64,000 nt of DNA, taken from positions 62,001 through 126,000 of the forward strand of contig JANPDL010000036.1 of NCBI GenBank assembly GCA_031431475.1, written 5' to 3'. The stretch is from JADCCX01 sp031431475. Lineage in GTDB: Bacteria; Pseudomonadota; Alphaproteobacteria; Rhizobiales; Beijerinckiaceae. Shown here in pieces: positions 32,405 through 40,574 of the stretch (positions are counted from its first letter, which is position 1; every line of letters starts with the position of its first letter). The notes below the pieces were generated by a model. That model was not told the DNA's origin and did not search any database. It saw only the letters and a program-made list of their open reading frames with translations. The position numbers and the translations under genes were made by a program.

Positions 32405-33562
32405 TCAGGCCTTGGAAGCCGAGAGGGCTGCGATGGTCATAACAAGCGCTTCCGCACGGGGCACCATGGTTTCGACCTCCATGTATTCTTCCGGCGTATG
32501 CGCCCGAGCGCCGATTGGACCAGTGGCGCAGATAGTCGGGGCCCCAACAGCGGACGTGAAACCTGAATCCGCACAGCCCCCGGTAAATTCGCCCGTCACT
32601 TTCTGGCCAAGCGTTGCGGCGGCAGCGGCATAGGTGTCGAACAGGGCCATATTTGAAGGGGTCTGCTCCAGTGGCACGAATTCTCCCTTGGTCGAGAGTT
32701 TTGCCGTTGTATCCGGCACATGCTCGGTTGCAGCGATGCGCTGGCAGGATTCGACTAGGAAATCGCGATCAACCGCCTTGATATAGCGCAGGTCAATTTC
32801 GGCGCGAGCCTCGGGCGCGACCGTGTTGACGGACTGGCCACCGCTGATCAGGCCGACATTGCAGGTGATGCCGCGATCATAATCCGTCAACGCGTGCAGT
32901 TCCGTGATCTTGGCAGCAAGCGCTCCGATGGCGCTGCGCCCATCCTGATGGTTGGCTCCGGAATGGGCGGCCTTGCCTTTCACGTCCATGATCAGGAAGA
33001 TTCCACCCTTGCGGCCTGTCACGACAGCGCCACCGGGCCGTCCGGGCTCCGCGTTCAGCACGGCTTTCGCACCGGTCGCAGTAGACTCGATGAGAGTACG
33101 CGAAGCCGGGGAGCCGATCTCCTCATCGCTCGTGAAAAGGCCTGTGAGCGCCGCGTGGTTGCCGCCAAAGCGCTTGAAGGCGGCCATAACATAGGCGTTG
33201 ATCACGAGACCCGCTTTCATGTCGCAGACGCCGGGACCGTAGGCTTTGCCATCCCGGATCGTGAACGGGCGACGTGCGGCTTCGCCCTGCGGGAAGACCG
33301 TATCCATGTGACCCATCAGCACGATGGGTGCATTGCCGGGACCGGGCACGCGAAAGCGCCGGACATCGCCTGCTGATTCCTGCTGAAACTGCTCGCCCGC
33401 AATGCCTTCGCTGGCAAAGAACGCAGCGATCTGATCGCCCACGCGGTCAACACCTGCCTTGTCATATGAACCGCTGTCCGTGTTCACCAGCGCTTCGAGG
33501 AGTGTGAGCATGGCGGGTTTTTGGGATTGCAGCCAGCCAAGGTGTGGGGAGAGATCAGTCAT
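32405..33562 (-). CDS. M20 family metallopeptidase (CPG2/ArgE-like)
   Basis: A 385-residue zinc hydrolase. The first metal motif is VLMGHMDTVFP, the bridging Asp is in GPGVCDMKAG, and the catalytic Glu pair is in FTSDEEIGS. The dimerisation domain contains AAHSGANHQDGRSAI. It most resembles glutamate carboxypeptidase (CPG2)-type M20A enzymes, which cleave C-terminal Glu or similar acyl amino acids; the substrate is unassigned. It lies 13 bases after the RidA gene, at the end of the ABC transporter operon, suggesting it processes an imported peptide or acylated amino acid. Confidence 0.82.
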   Translation of the reverse strand: MTDLSPHLGWLQSQKPAMLTLLEALVNTDSGSYDKAGVDRVGDQIAAFFASEGIAGEQFQQESAGDVRRFRVPGPGNAPIVLMGHMDTVFPQGEAARRPFTIRDGKAYGPGVCDMKAGLVINAYVMAAFKRFGGNHAALTGLFTSDEEIGSPASRTLIESTATGAKAVLNAEPGRPGGAVVTGRKGGIFLIMDVKGKAAHSGANHQDGRSAIGALAAKITELHALTDYDRGITCNVGLISGGQSVNTVAPEARAEIDLRYIKAVDRDFLVESCQRIAATEHVPDTTAKLSTKGEFVPLEQTPSNMALFDTYAAAAATLGQKVTGEFTGGCADSGFTSAVGAPTICATGPIGARAHTPEEYMEVETMVPRAEALVMTIAALSASKA

Positions 33563-33575
33563 TCCGGTAAATCCT

Positions 33576-33962
33576 TCAAAGCTTGGCGGCCACGATCTCG
33601 ATCTCGACCTTATAGATTTCGGCTGCGAAACCGGAGACGATCATAAGAGTTGATGCTGGCGGCGGATCAATGACGTAACGGTCACGTACCACCATGTAAT
33701 CCTTGAGATAGGACCGGTCTGTCACGAAAGCGTTGATGCGGATGATATCGCTGTAGTTCATGCCTGCGGATGCGAGAATGTCGCCGATGGCGCGAAAGCA
33801 GAGATCAGCCTGCGCAGCTGGATCCTCGGGGATGTGCTTATCCTTCGTGATGCCCAATTGACCTGAGGCGAACAGCAGCCGCGCGCCCGGCGGAACTTCC
33901 ATGGCGTGGCTGTATTTCGCAAAGGGTGGATGAAGGGCGGTGGGCGTATGTGGCTTGAGCAT
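33576..33962 (-). CDS. RidA/YjgF family protein
   Basis: A 128-residue protein with the RidA (YjgF/UK114) fold, which often deaminates reactive enamine/imine intermediates. Motifs seen are PPGARLLFASGQLG, CFRAIGDILASAGM and VVRDRYVIDPPPASTLM. The catalytic Arg position of RidA proper is usually followed by a Glu; here the late segment reads VEIEIVAA. Start 33962 is chosen from family length; no ribosome site is evident and 33998 is an alternative. Confidence 0.82.
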   Translation of the reverse strand: MLKPHTPTALHPPFAKYSHAMEVPPGARLLFASGQLGITKDKHIPEDPAAQADLCFRAIGDILASAGMNYSDIIRINAFVTDRSYLKDYMVVRDRYVIDPPPASTLMIVSGFAAEIYKVEIEIVAAKL

Positions 33963-34011
33963 GTGAGGAAGGTAAGCTGACCCACGGCACTCATGCAACA
34001 GGCGCGGCTGA

Positions 34012-35082
34012 TCAGGACGGTAGTATCCAACCGTCCCTGATCGTGATGGCTATGGTATCACCCGTGTTGACAGGGCAAGGTTCTGGCAGATCAAGCCTGA
34101 TGATTTCGCCAGGGAAAGCCTCCGGGATGGCCTCGGCCCTGAAATGCCCGCCCAAATATGTCAGTCGCGAAATGCGGCAAGTCAATGCGTTCGTGTCATT
34201 GTTCGTAGCGGTGTGGACATCAGACGCACGGATACAGACCTGAAGCTTTTCTCCTAGGCGGGGCAAAGAACTGCATCTCAGCGTTGCGGTAGCGCCGAGA
34301 ACACTGACCTGGCAGCGTCCGGCCAAAGCCGCCCCCGTTGCCTTGGCGTCGAAAACCATTCCCTCACCAATAAACCTGGCGATCCGGGAATTGGCGGGTT
34401 GCCGGTAAAGCTCTGACGGCGTTGCGACCTGCAGCAGGCGGCCTTCGTCCATCACTGCAATCCGGTCCGCCAGAGCCATAGCCTCGGCCTGATCATGGGT
34501 GATGTAGAGCATCGTCTTGCCCGCGCGCTTGTGGAATGCTGCGAATTCATCCTGCATGGCGGCCCGCAGGTGCACGTCGAGATTGGCAAGAGGTTCATCC
34601 AGCAGCACCAGAGCGGGCTCCATGGCCAGACAGCGCGCCAGAGCCACACGCTGGCGTTGACCACCCGAAAGCAAGGCGGGTTTTTGCATGGCGAAACCGG
34701 ACAGATCAACGGTCTCCAGTGCCGCTGCCACACGCTTCCGACGCTCTTCCGCCGGGATGCGCTGGATGGTGAGCGCATAGCCCACGTTCTCCGCCACGTT
34801 CATGTGCGGCCACAGCGCATAGGACTGGAAGACCACGCCCATGCGCCTGTCCTCTGGTGCGATGTGGCTGGTGGCGCTGGACACCATGCGGTCACCAACC
34901 TGAATCGAGCCTCCTGTGAGCGCCTCGAACCCGGCGATGAGGCGCAACAGCGTTGTCTTGCCGCAACCGGATGGCCCCAGAACGGCTAAAAACTCACCAT
35001 CCTCTACGGTCAGCGAGACACCATCAACCACGACGGCTTTTCCGAAGGATTTGGTCGCAGAATCAAGGATCAATCGCGCCAT
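34012..35082 (-). CDS. ABC importer ATPase (Fe3+/polyamine type)
   Basis: A 356-residue ATP-binding subunit. Walker A is GPSGCGKTTLL, the signature LSGGQRQRVALARCLA, Walker B LVLLDEPLANLD, and the H-loop follows in ITHDQAEAMALADR. A C-terminal TOBE-like domain (about 275-350) marks the PotA/FbpC importer class. It overlaps the permease gene by 13 bases. Similar systems bring in ferric iron, putrescine/spermidine, thiamine or 2-aminoethylphosphonate. Without a binding protein the substrate cannot be named. Confidence 0.88.
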   Translation of the reverse strand: MARLILDSATKSFGKAVVVDGVSLTVEDGEFLAVLGPSGCGKTTLLRLIAGFEALTGGSIQVGDRMVSSATSHIAPEDRRMGVVFQSYALWPHMNVAENVGYALTIQRIPAEERRKRVAAALETVDLSGFAMQKPALLSGGQRQRVALARCLAMEPALVLLDEPLANLDVHLRAAMQDEFAAFHKRAGKTMLYITHDQAEAMALADRIAVMDEGRLLQVATPSELYRQPANSRIARFIGEGMVFDAKATGAALAGRCQVSVLGATATLRCSSLPRLGEKLQVCIRASDVHTATNNDTNALTCRISRLTYLGGHFRAEAIPEAFPGEIIRLDLPEPCPVNTGDTIAITIRDGWILPS

Positions 35083-36779
35083 GGCAGCGCTCCTTGCGGC
35101 AGGAATCGCCGGAAGAGAAGTGTTGCGGCCGCAAGGCCTATGGTCAGCAGGGTGGCGCAGCAGGCCAGCGCTGCAGCAGCGGCGGATTCGCCACCCTGTT
35201 CCAGTGAGAAGACCGCGACTCCGATGGTTTCTGATCCAGAGGACCAGAGCAGGGCCGAGACCGTCAGTTCATTGAATGCAGTGAGAAAGACCAGAATGCC
35301 TCCCGCTGTTGCAGAGGGTGCGAGGACTGGTGCGATGATGGTGCGCAGCCGTGTCAGGAACGAAGCTCCTGCGGCCTGGCCCGCTTCCTCCAGGCTGTGG
35401 TCGAGCTGGAGATAGCCGCTGACCACGGGTCTCAGACCCAGCACGAGAAAGCGCGCGAGATAAGCCAAAAGCAGAATCCAGACCGTGCCGTAGAGCGAGA
35501 TTCCCAGCAGGGGCAAGGGCTTCAGGAACAGCAGAATGCAGGCGACGGACAGGACGACACCGGGCAGTGCGTAGGGCAGTTCAATCGCGACGCTGATGAG
35601 CCTCAGCAGCGGTGACCGGCGCATGACAAGGAAAAACCCCAGCGCAATGCTGATTGCCACGATCACTAGGGCGGCGGTGAGAGACAGTGCCAGAGAGTTG
35701 AAAATCGCACGTCCTGAAGCGCCATGCTCGAACAGTACATAGCTGAAGTTACCAAGCGTTACCGTTGTCATGGTCAGTGGCACGCCGTATGCAGGAGCGA
35801 GCGCTGTTGCCAGCAACCCAGCCAGTGGCATGAGAACCAGCAGGATCGTCAGCAGCCATAGCGTCAGTTCCACGGGCAAGCGCCATTGGCCCAGAGCGAA
35901 TGGCCGCGTCCGGACAAGTGTTGCGCTCACACGGTAGTCGCGACGCTTCTGCATGATCTCCTGAAGGATAATCCCCGCTCCGGCGAGCAGGCCGATGCCG
36001 ATGGAAAGCATCGCTACCTCCGGAAGCACGCCGGGGCCAAAGCCTGACAGCCGCTGATAGATCAGTGTCGGCAGGGTCAGATACTGGCCGGGGATGCCCA
36101 GAAAGGCGGGGATGCCGAAATTTCCGAGGCAGGACACGAATACAAGCGCCATGCCCGCCACGAGCGAGGGTGTGACGAGCGGCAGAATGACCGTCCGCAG
36201 GACGGTGAATCGGCTGCCGCCTGCGGCCAGTGCGGCTTCGATCAGTTCGCGCGGGATGGTGCGCAAGCCAGCTCGGAGCGTGAGGAACACAAGGGGCGCA
36301 TATTCCACGCTCAGCAGCAAGATGATGCCTTCTCGTGAGTACAGGGGATTACGAGTTCCAAGCGGAAGTGCAAGATTCAGCAACTTCAGCAATGAACTTG
36401 AGGGGCCGGAGACCTGCAGCCAGGCCAGAGCCATCACCTGCGGAGCGATGATGAGCGGCATGACGAACAGAAACACGAAATAGCCTCGTGCGCGAAAGTC
36501 GGTCAGTGTGATGATGATGGCGACCGTGCCTCCGAGCAGCATGGCGAGAATGGTCGCGCCCAAAGCGGTTTCGAGGCTGTTTACCAGTGCCCTGAGGGCT
36601 ACCGGTTGGCTCCAGACTTCGATGAACGAGCGGGACGTGCTGCCTGCAATCGCTTCAACAGCCAGCCGTCCGATTGGTAACAAGGAAAGCAAACATACCA
36701 GCGCCGTGAGAGCGATGAACGTCCAGCGCTCCTGACGGGGCTGGTGGCTGACAGCGTTGAACCTTGAAAAGAATGTCAC
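35070..36779 (-). CDS. ABC importer permease, two fused units (FbpB/ThiP type)
   Basis: A 569-residue inner-membrane protein with about twelve helices in two homologous halves. Each carries an EAA-type coupling loop (ELIEAALAAGGSRFTVLR in the first; EEAGQAAGASFLTRLR in the second), as in FbpB-, ThiP- and CysT/PotB-like fused permeases. It is the first gene of an operon followed by ATPase, RidA and M20 peptidase. No periplasmic binding protein gene lies beside it: the upstream 350 bases are non-coding and the next gene is divergent. The binding protein must be elsewhere or shared. Confidence 0.88.
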   Translation of the reverse strand: MTFFSRFNAVSHQPRQERWTFIALTALVCLLSLLPIGRLAVEAIAGSTSRSFIEVWSQPVALRALVNSLETALGATILAMLLGGTVAIIITLTDFRARGYFVFLFVMPLIIAPQVMALAWLQVSGPSSSLLKLLNLALPLGTRNPLYSREGIILLLSVEYAPLVFLTLRAGLRTIPRELIEAALAAGGSRFTVLRTVILPLVTPSLVAGMALVFVSCLGNFGIPAFLGIPGQYLTLPTLIYQRLSGFGPGVLPEVAMLSIGIGLLAGAGIILQEIMQKRRDYRVSATLVRTRPFALGQWRLPVELTLWLLTILLVLMPLAGLLATALAPAYGVPLTMTTVTLGNFSYVLFEHGASGRAIFNSLALSLTAALVIVAISIALGFFLVMRRSPLLRLISVAIELPYALPGVVLSVACILLFLKPLPLLGISLYGTVWILLLAYLARFLVLGLRPVVSGYLQLDHSLEEAGQAAGASFLTRLRTIIAPVLAPSATAGGILVFLTAFNELTVSALLWSSGSETIGVAVFSLEQGGESAAAAALACCATLLTIGLAAATLLFRRFLPQGALPWRD

Positions 36780-37130
36780 GCCAGAATGACTCCATGTCCC
36801 GGCGGATCTGACTTAACACGCATATCACTGCCCTGATTTTCCGATGTCTTATCGGTGAAACGCTACAAACGGAAGACACTGCTTGGGCGTGATCTCAGCC
36901 TGTTATTTGTGCGGCGCACAATAAAAAGGCATGTCGGCCAGATGTTTTTGGCCAGATGCGGCTGCAATCTCCAGGTTGCGGCATAAATCTCCCTTTCCGG
37001 ATTGTGGATAGCCTCAAATCTTCAGCACTTTGACGAGTTTCCTTTTTGGCATGAGCTTTGAAAGAGGGAAGGTAAATATCGACTGACATGCTGACGCTTT
37101 GCGCCTTGCTACAACTTAAAAGGACCTGAT
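36780..37130. promoter_or_regulatory. Divergent control region of the ABC importer and siroheme reductase operons
   Basis: This non-coding stretch must hold both divergent promoters. Visible structure includes the inverted repeat at 36907-36921 and a direct repeat of GGCCAGATG (36934-36942 and 36950-36958 region). It is A/T-richer than the genes. I see no clear riboswitch. Confidence 0.45.
36907..36921. promoter_or_regulatory. Inverted repeat TTGTGC-GGC-GCACAA
   Basis: The 6-bp arms are perfect with a 3-base centre. The spacing is typical of a dimeric regulator site. It lies 128 bases upstream of the importer permease start and about 300 before the reductase start. Confidence 0.4.
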
Positions 37131-37208
37131 GTGATCTCCACCAGCCCTCATCTAGCGAGCCAAAGGTTGCGCCTGATCGGTCGCAAGGCAGCCGCTGTGG
37201 TGGCGTGA
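37131..37208 (+). CDS. Possible 25-aa leader peptide before the siroheme reductase
   Basis: GTG 37131 follows AAAAGGA (37117-37123) at the optimal distance, and the frame ends at TGA 37206-37208, 16 bases before the reductase ATG. The peptide is basic and Leu/Ala-rich (HLASQRLRLIGRK in its middle) and contains no Cys. Short leader peptides upstream of sulfur-assimilation genes are known from other bacteria, but this one shows no Cys run. The ribosome site of the reductase itself is weak, so coupling is plausible. Confidence 0.4.
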   Translation: MISTSPHLASQRLRLIGRKAAAVVA

Positions 37209-37224
37209 CGGATATCAGGCAATC

Positions 37225-38976
37225 ATGAGCGGTGATTTTTCATCCGACCAGAAGCGATATCTGGAAGGTTTTGTCTCGGGTATTCAGGCCGGAAAATTTG
37301 CAGGCGGTGCTGCAAGGCCTGCGGCTGAGCCGATTGGGCCTGATGCACCCCATTTCAAGGCGCAGGACGAGACTGTGGCACGTGGCGGCAAACTGGCGGA
37401 TCAGGAGAAATGGAAACGGGCCGAACATCCGTTCGATGCCTACCAGCGCTTCAAGACCCAGGCGGCAAAAGGCGAGTATCCCAAGCCGGACGACAACTTC
37501 CGCTGGCGCTATTTCGGTCTGTATTATGTCGCTCCGGTCCAGAACAGTTATATGTGCCGTTTGCGCATCCCCAACGGGATTATGACGCACTGGCAGTTTG
37601 CAGGTATGGCTGATGTCGCGGAACAGCTTGGCGGTGGCTATTCCCATATAACCACGCGCGCCAATTTGCAGATCAGGGAAGTGACGGCTGAAAACGCCAT
37701 TCCCGTGATCGAAAAGATCATCGAACTTGGCCTGTGCTCACGCGGCTCCGGTGCCGACAATATCCGCAATGTGACGGGCTCGGCCACGGCAGGGATCGAT
37801 CTGCAGGAACTGGCTGATACACGTCCGCTGGCTCGGGAATGGCATCACCACATCCTCAATTCGCGCACGCTTTATGGCTTGCCCCGCAAGTTCAACGTGG
37901 CATTTGATGGCGGTGGCATTATCCCTACGCTGGAAGAGACCAACGACATTGGATTTCAGGCCGTTATGGTTGTTGACGGCGCAGGCGTGGAGCCCGGCCT
38001 GTGGTGGCGCGTTGTGCTGGGCGGTATCTCTGGACACCGCGATCTGGCGCGGCCCACCGGCGTATTCTGCCAGGCCGAGGATTGCACAGCTGTCGCTGAG
38101 GCGATGATCAAGGTTTATATTGCCAACGGCGACCGTACGAACCGGACAAAGGCACGGCTGAAGTATGTGCTGGATTCATGGGGTTTCGACCGCTTCATCA
38201 GCGAGACAGAAGCGGTGCTGGGGCGGTCATTGGCGCGCATCCCGGAAAGTTCCATCGCACCGCGCCCGGCGTTCGACCGTTCGGCCCATATCGGTGTGCA
38301 TCCGCAGAAGCAGGATGGCCTGAACTGGGTCGGTGTGACGCTCCCCGTGGGCAAGCTGACGGTGGCGCAGATGCGCGGTATCGCGGCGCTTTCGCACGCT
38401 CACGGCGATGGCGATATCCGCCTGACCGTTTGGCAGAACTTGCTGATATCCGGTGTGCCGACGACGAAAGTCGAAGAACTCGTCAAGGGCATCGAGACGC
38501 TTGGCCTTTCGACCTCCGCGACATCCATGCAGGCCGGACTGGTAGCCTGTACAGGGGCGACGGGCTGCAAGTTTGCTGCGGCATTCACCAAGGAAGACGC
38601 GCTGAAGATCGCGGCGCATGTCGATTCCGTGATGACGCTGGACCAGCCGGTGAATTTGCATCTCACGGGATGCCATCATTCCTGCGCGCAGCATTATGTC
38701 GGTGATATCGGCTTGATCGGTGCCAAAGTGGCAATCAATGACGATGGCGATACGGTGGAGGGCTACGATATCGTGGTTGGCGGCGGTTTCGCTGATGAAG
38801 CAAAAATTGGCCGCGAAATCTGGAAGGGCGTGAAGTCAGAGGATGCGCCCGCCAAAGTCGAGCAATTGCTGCGGGCCTGGACGGAAAATCGCGCGGACAA
38901 GGCAGAAAGCTTCCATGCCTTTGCTAACCGGCATGACAACGACGGTCTCATCGCGCTGGTGGAGAAGGTTGGATGA
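37225..38976 (+). CDS. Siroheme nitrite/sulfite reductase (NirA-like)
   Basis: A 583-residue assimilatory reductase. Both [4Fe-4S]-siroheme Cys pairs are present, C442-x5-C448 in the ACTGATGCKF segment and C483-x3-C487 in TGCHHSCAQH. The two ferredoxin-like half-domains and the substrate-cavity basic residues (MCRLRIPNG; HITTRANLQIREV; GSGADNIRNVTGS) are visible. Whether nitrite or sulfite is the substrate is not settled: the family name favours nitrite, but no nitrate reductase or transporter is nearby. The next gene is its electron donor and then CysG makes the siroheme. It overlaps the flavoprotein gene by 4 bases. Confidence 0.85.
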   Translation: MSGDFSSDQKRYLEGFVSGIQAGKFAGGAARPAAEPIGPDAPHFKAQDETVARGGKLADQEKWKRAEHPFDAYQRFKTQAAKGEYPKPDDNFRWRYFGLYYVAPVQNSYMCRLRIPNGIMTHWQFAGMADVAEQLGGGYSHITTRANLQIREVTAENAIPVIEKIIELGLCSRGSGADNIRNVTGSATAGIDLQELADTRPLAREWHHHILNSRTLYGLPRKFNVAFDGGGIIPTLEETNDIGFQAVMVVDGAGVEPGLWWRVVLGGISGHRDLARPTGVFCQAEDCTAVAEAMIKVYIANGDRTNRTKARLKYVLDSWGFDRFISETEAVLGRSLARIPESSIAPRPAFDRSAHIGVHPQKQDGLNWVGVTLPVGKLTVAQMRGIAALSHAHGDGDIRLTVWQNLLISGVPTTKVEELVKGIETLGLSTSATSMQAGLVACTGATGCKFAAAFTKEDALKIAAHVDSVMTLDQPVNLHLTGCHHSCAQHYVGDIGLIGAKVAINDDGDTVEGYDIVVGGGFADEAKIGREIWKGVKSEDAPAKVEQLLRAWTENRADKAESFHAFANRHDNDGLIALVEKVG

Positions 38977-40574
38977 CGTTCCAGATGCCGCCTGTAAAAA
39001 GCTTTGATCTTCTGCCTGAGAACGCACCTTTTTCGCCGGAGCAGCGGTTGTGGCTCAGCGGTTTCTTCGCGGGTTATCTCAATCTGGATACATCCGTTGT
39101 AACTGCGTTGTCGCCTGGCGAGGCTGCGACGCTTCTCGACGGTGCCGCTTCCGCTGAGGACGAGGATGCGCCCTGGCATGATCCCGCTATGGCGATCATG
39201 GATCGCATGGTGCTGGCCGAGGGCAAGCCGGTCAAACGGCGCATGTTTGCGGCGATGGCGCAGCAGGATTGCGGACAATGCGGCTATCTCTGCGAGACGT
39301 ACTCCGCCGCCATCGCCGAGGGCAAGGAGCCCAAACTCAACCTTTGCGCGCCCGGCGGCAAGGAAACCCAGCGCATGCTGAAAAGCCTGGCGGAGGAACT
39401 TTCATCGGGCGGCGGCGCTGCCGCAGAGGTCAAGGCGGATGAGCCAAAGGCAATTGGCGCGAAGGGTCTGTCACGCGACAATCCGGCGGAAGCGATTTTC
39501 CTCGGGCGGCGCAAGCTCAACGGCGAGGGCTCGGAGAAAGAGACCTATCATATCGAGTTTGATCTCTCGCAGAGCAGTGTGAGCTACAAGGCGGGCGATT
39601 CCTTTGGCATTTTTGCGGCGAATGACAGTCGTCTGGCGGACGCCGTGATTGCCCTGATCGGAGCACGACCGGAGCATAATATTGCTGGCAAGCCTCTGCG
39701 CGAGGTGCTGATCAATCACCGTGCACTGGGGCCCGCGCCGGACAGTCTGTTCCAGCTGATTTCGTTTGTCACCGGCGGTGTGGTGCGTGCAAAAGCACAG
39801 GCTCTGGCGAAGGGGGAAGATCCCGATGGCGATCTCGCCCTGCTGGATGTGCTGGGGACCCTGCATAAATTCGCGGGCCTCAAGGTCAGCCCCGAGGCAT
39901 TTGTCGAAGCACTGGAGGAATTGCAGCCGCGCCTCTATTCCATCTCGTCGTCACCACGCCATCAGGCTGGTCGGTTGACGCTGACGGTGGACACGGTGCG
40001 CTACACGCTGGGAAAGCGCCAGCGCATGGGCGTCGCTTCGACCTATCTCGGTGAGCGAATCGAGCCGGGTAGCAAGCTCCCGGTCTATGTGCAGCAGGCC
40101 CACGGTTTCGGCCTGCCGGATGATCCCAGGAGACCTGTGATCATGGTCGGTCCGGGGACCGGTATTGCGCCGTTTCGCGCCTTTCTGCAGGATCGTGCCG
40201 CCATCAACGCGCCGGGAAAGAACTGGCTCTTCTTCGGCCATCAGCGAATGGCGAGCGACTTCTTCTACGCGGATGAACTGAACGCCATGAAGGAACGCGG
40301 CCAACTGGATCGGCTGACGCTGGCCTGGTCGCGCGACGGCAAGGACAAGATCTATGTGCAGGACCGCATGCGCGAGACCGGAGCCGAGATGTGGGAGTGG
40401 TTCCAGCAGGGCGCGCATTTCTATGTCTGCGGCGATGCCAAGCGGATGGCCAAAGATGTCGAGCGCGCGCTGGTGGATATCGCGGCAGAGCACGGCAAGA
40501 TGCCGATGGATGACGCGGTTGCTTTCATTGCTGGGCTGAAAAAGTCGGGTCGCTATCAGGCGGATGTCTACTGA
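38973..40574 (+). CDS. Reductase flavoprotein with Fe-S domain (CysJ-like, no flavodoxin)
   Basis: A 533-residue electron-transfer protein. The C-terminal 370 residues are those of CysJ: an FAD domain with the connecting insert (QPRLYSISSSPRH), then the NADPH domain (MVGPGTGIAPFRAFLQDR; VCGDAKRMAKDVE). In place of the FMN-binding flavodoxin domain there is a PF04060-like Fe-S motif, DCGQCGYLCETYSAAIAEGK, with Cys at 100, 103, 107 and 125. Electrons probably flow NADPH to FAD to [4Fe-4S] to the siroheme enzyme. The first 70 residues hold a small helical domain found in related flavoproteins. Stop overlaps cysG. Confidence 0.82.
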   Translation: MTFQMPPVKSFDLLPENAPFSPEQRLWLSGFFAGYLNLDTSVVTALSPGEAATLLDGAASAEDEDAPWHDPAMAIMDRMVLAEGKPVKRRMFAAMAQQDCGQCGYLCETYSAAIAEGKEPKLNLCAPGGKETQRMLKSLAEELSSGGGAAAEVKADEPKAIGAKGLSRDNPAEAIFLGRRKLNGEGSEKETYHIEFDLSQSSVSYKAGDSFGIFAANDSRLADAVIALIGARPEHNIAGKPLREVLINHRALGPAPDSLFQLISFVTGGVVRAKAQALAKGEDPDGDLALLDVLGTLHKFAGLKVSPEAFVEALEELQPRLYSISSSPRHQAGRLTLTVDTVRYTLGKRQRMGVASTYLGERIEPGSKLPVYVQQAHGFGLPDDPRRPVIMVGPGTGIAPFRAFLQDRAAINAPGKNWLFFGHQRMASDFFYADELNAMKERGQLDRLTLAWSRDGKDKIYVQDRMRETGAEMWEWFQQGAHFYVCGDAKRMAKDVERALVDIAAEHGKMPMDDAVAFIAGLKKSGRYQADVY

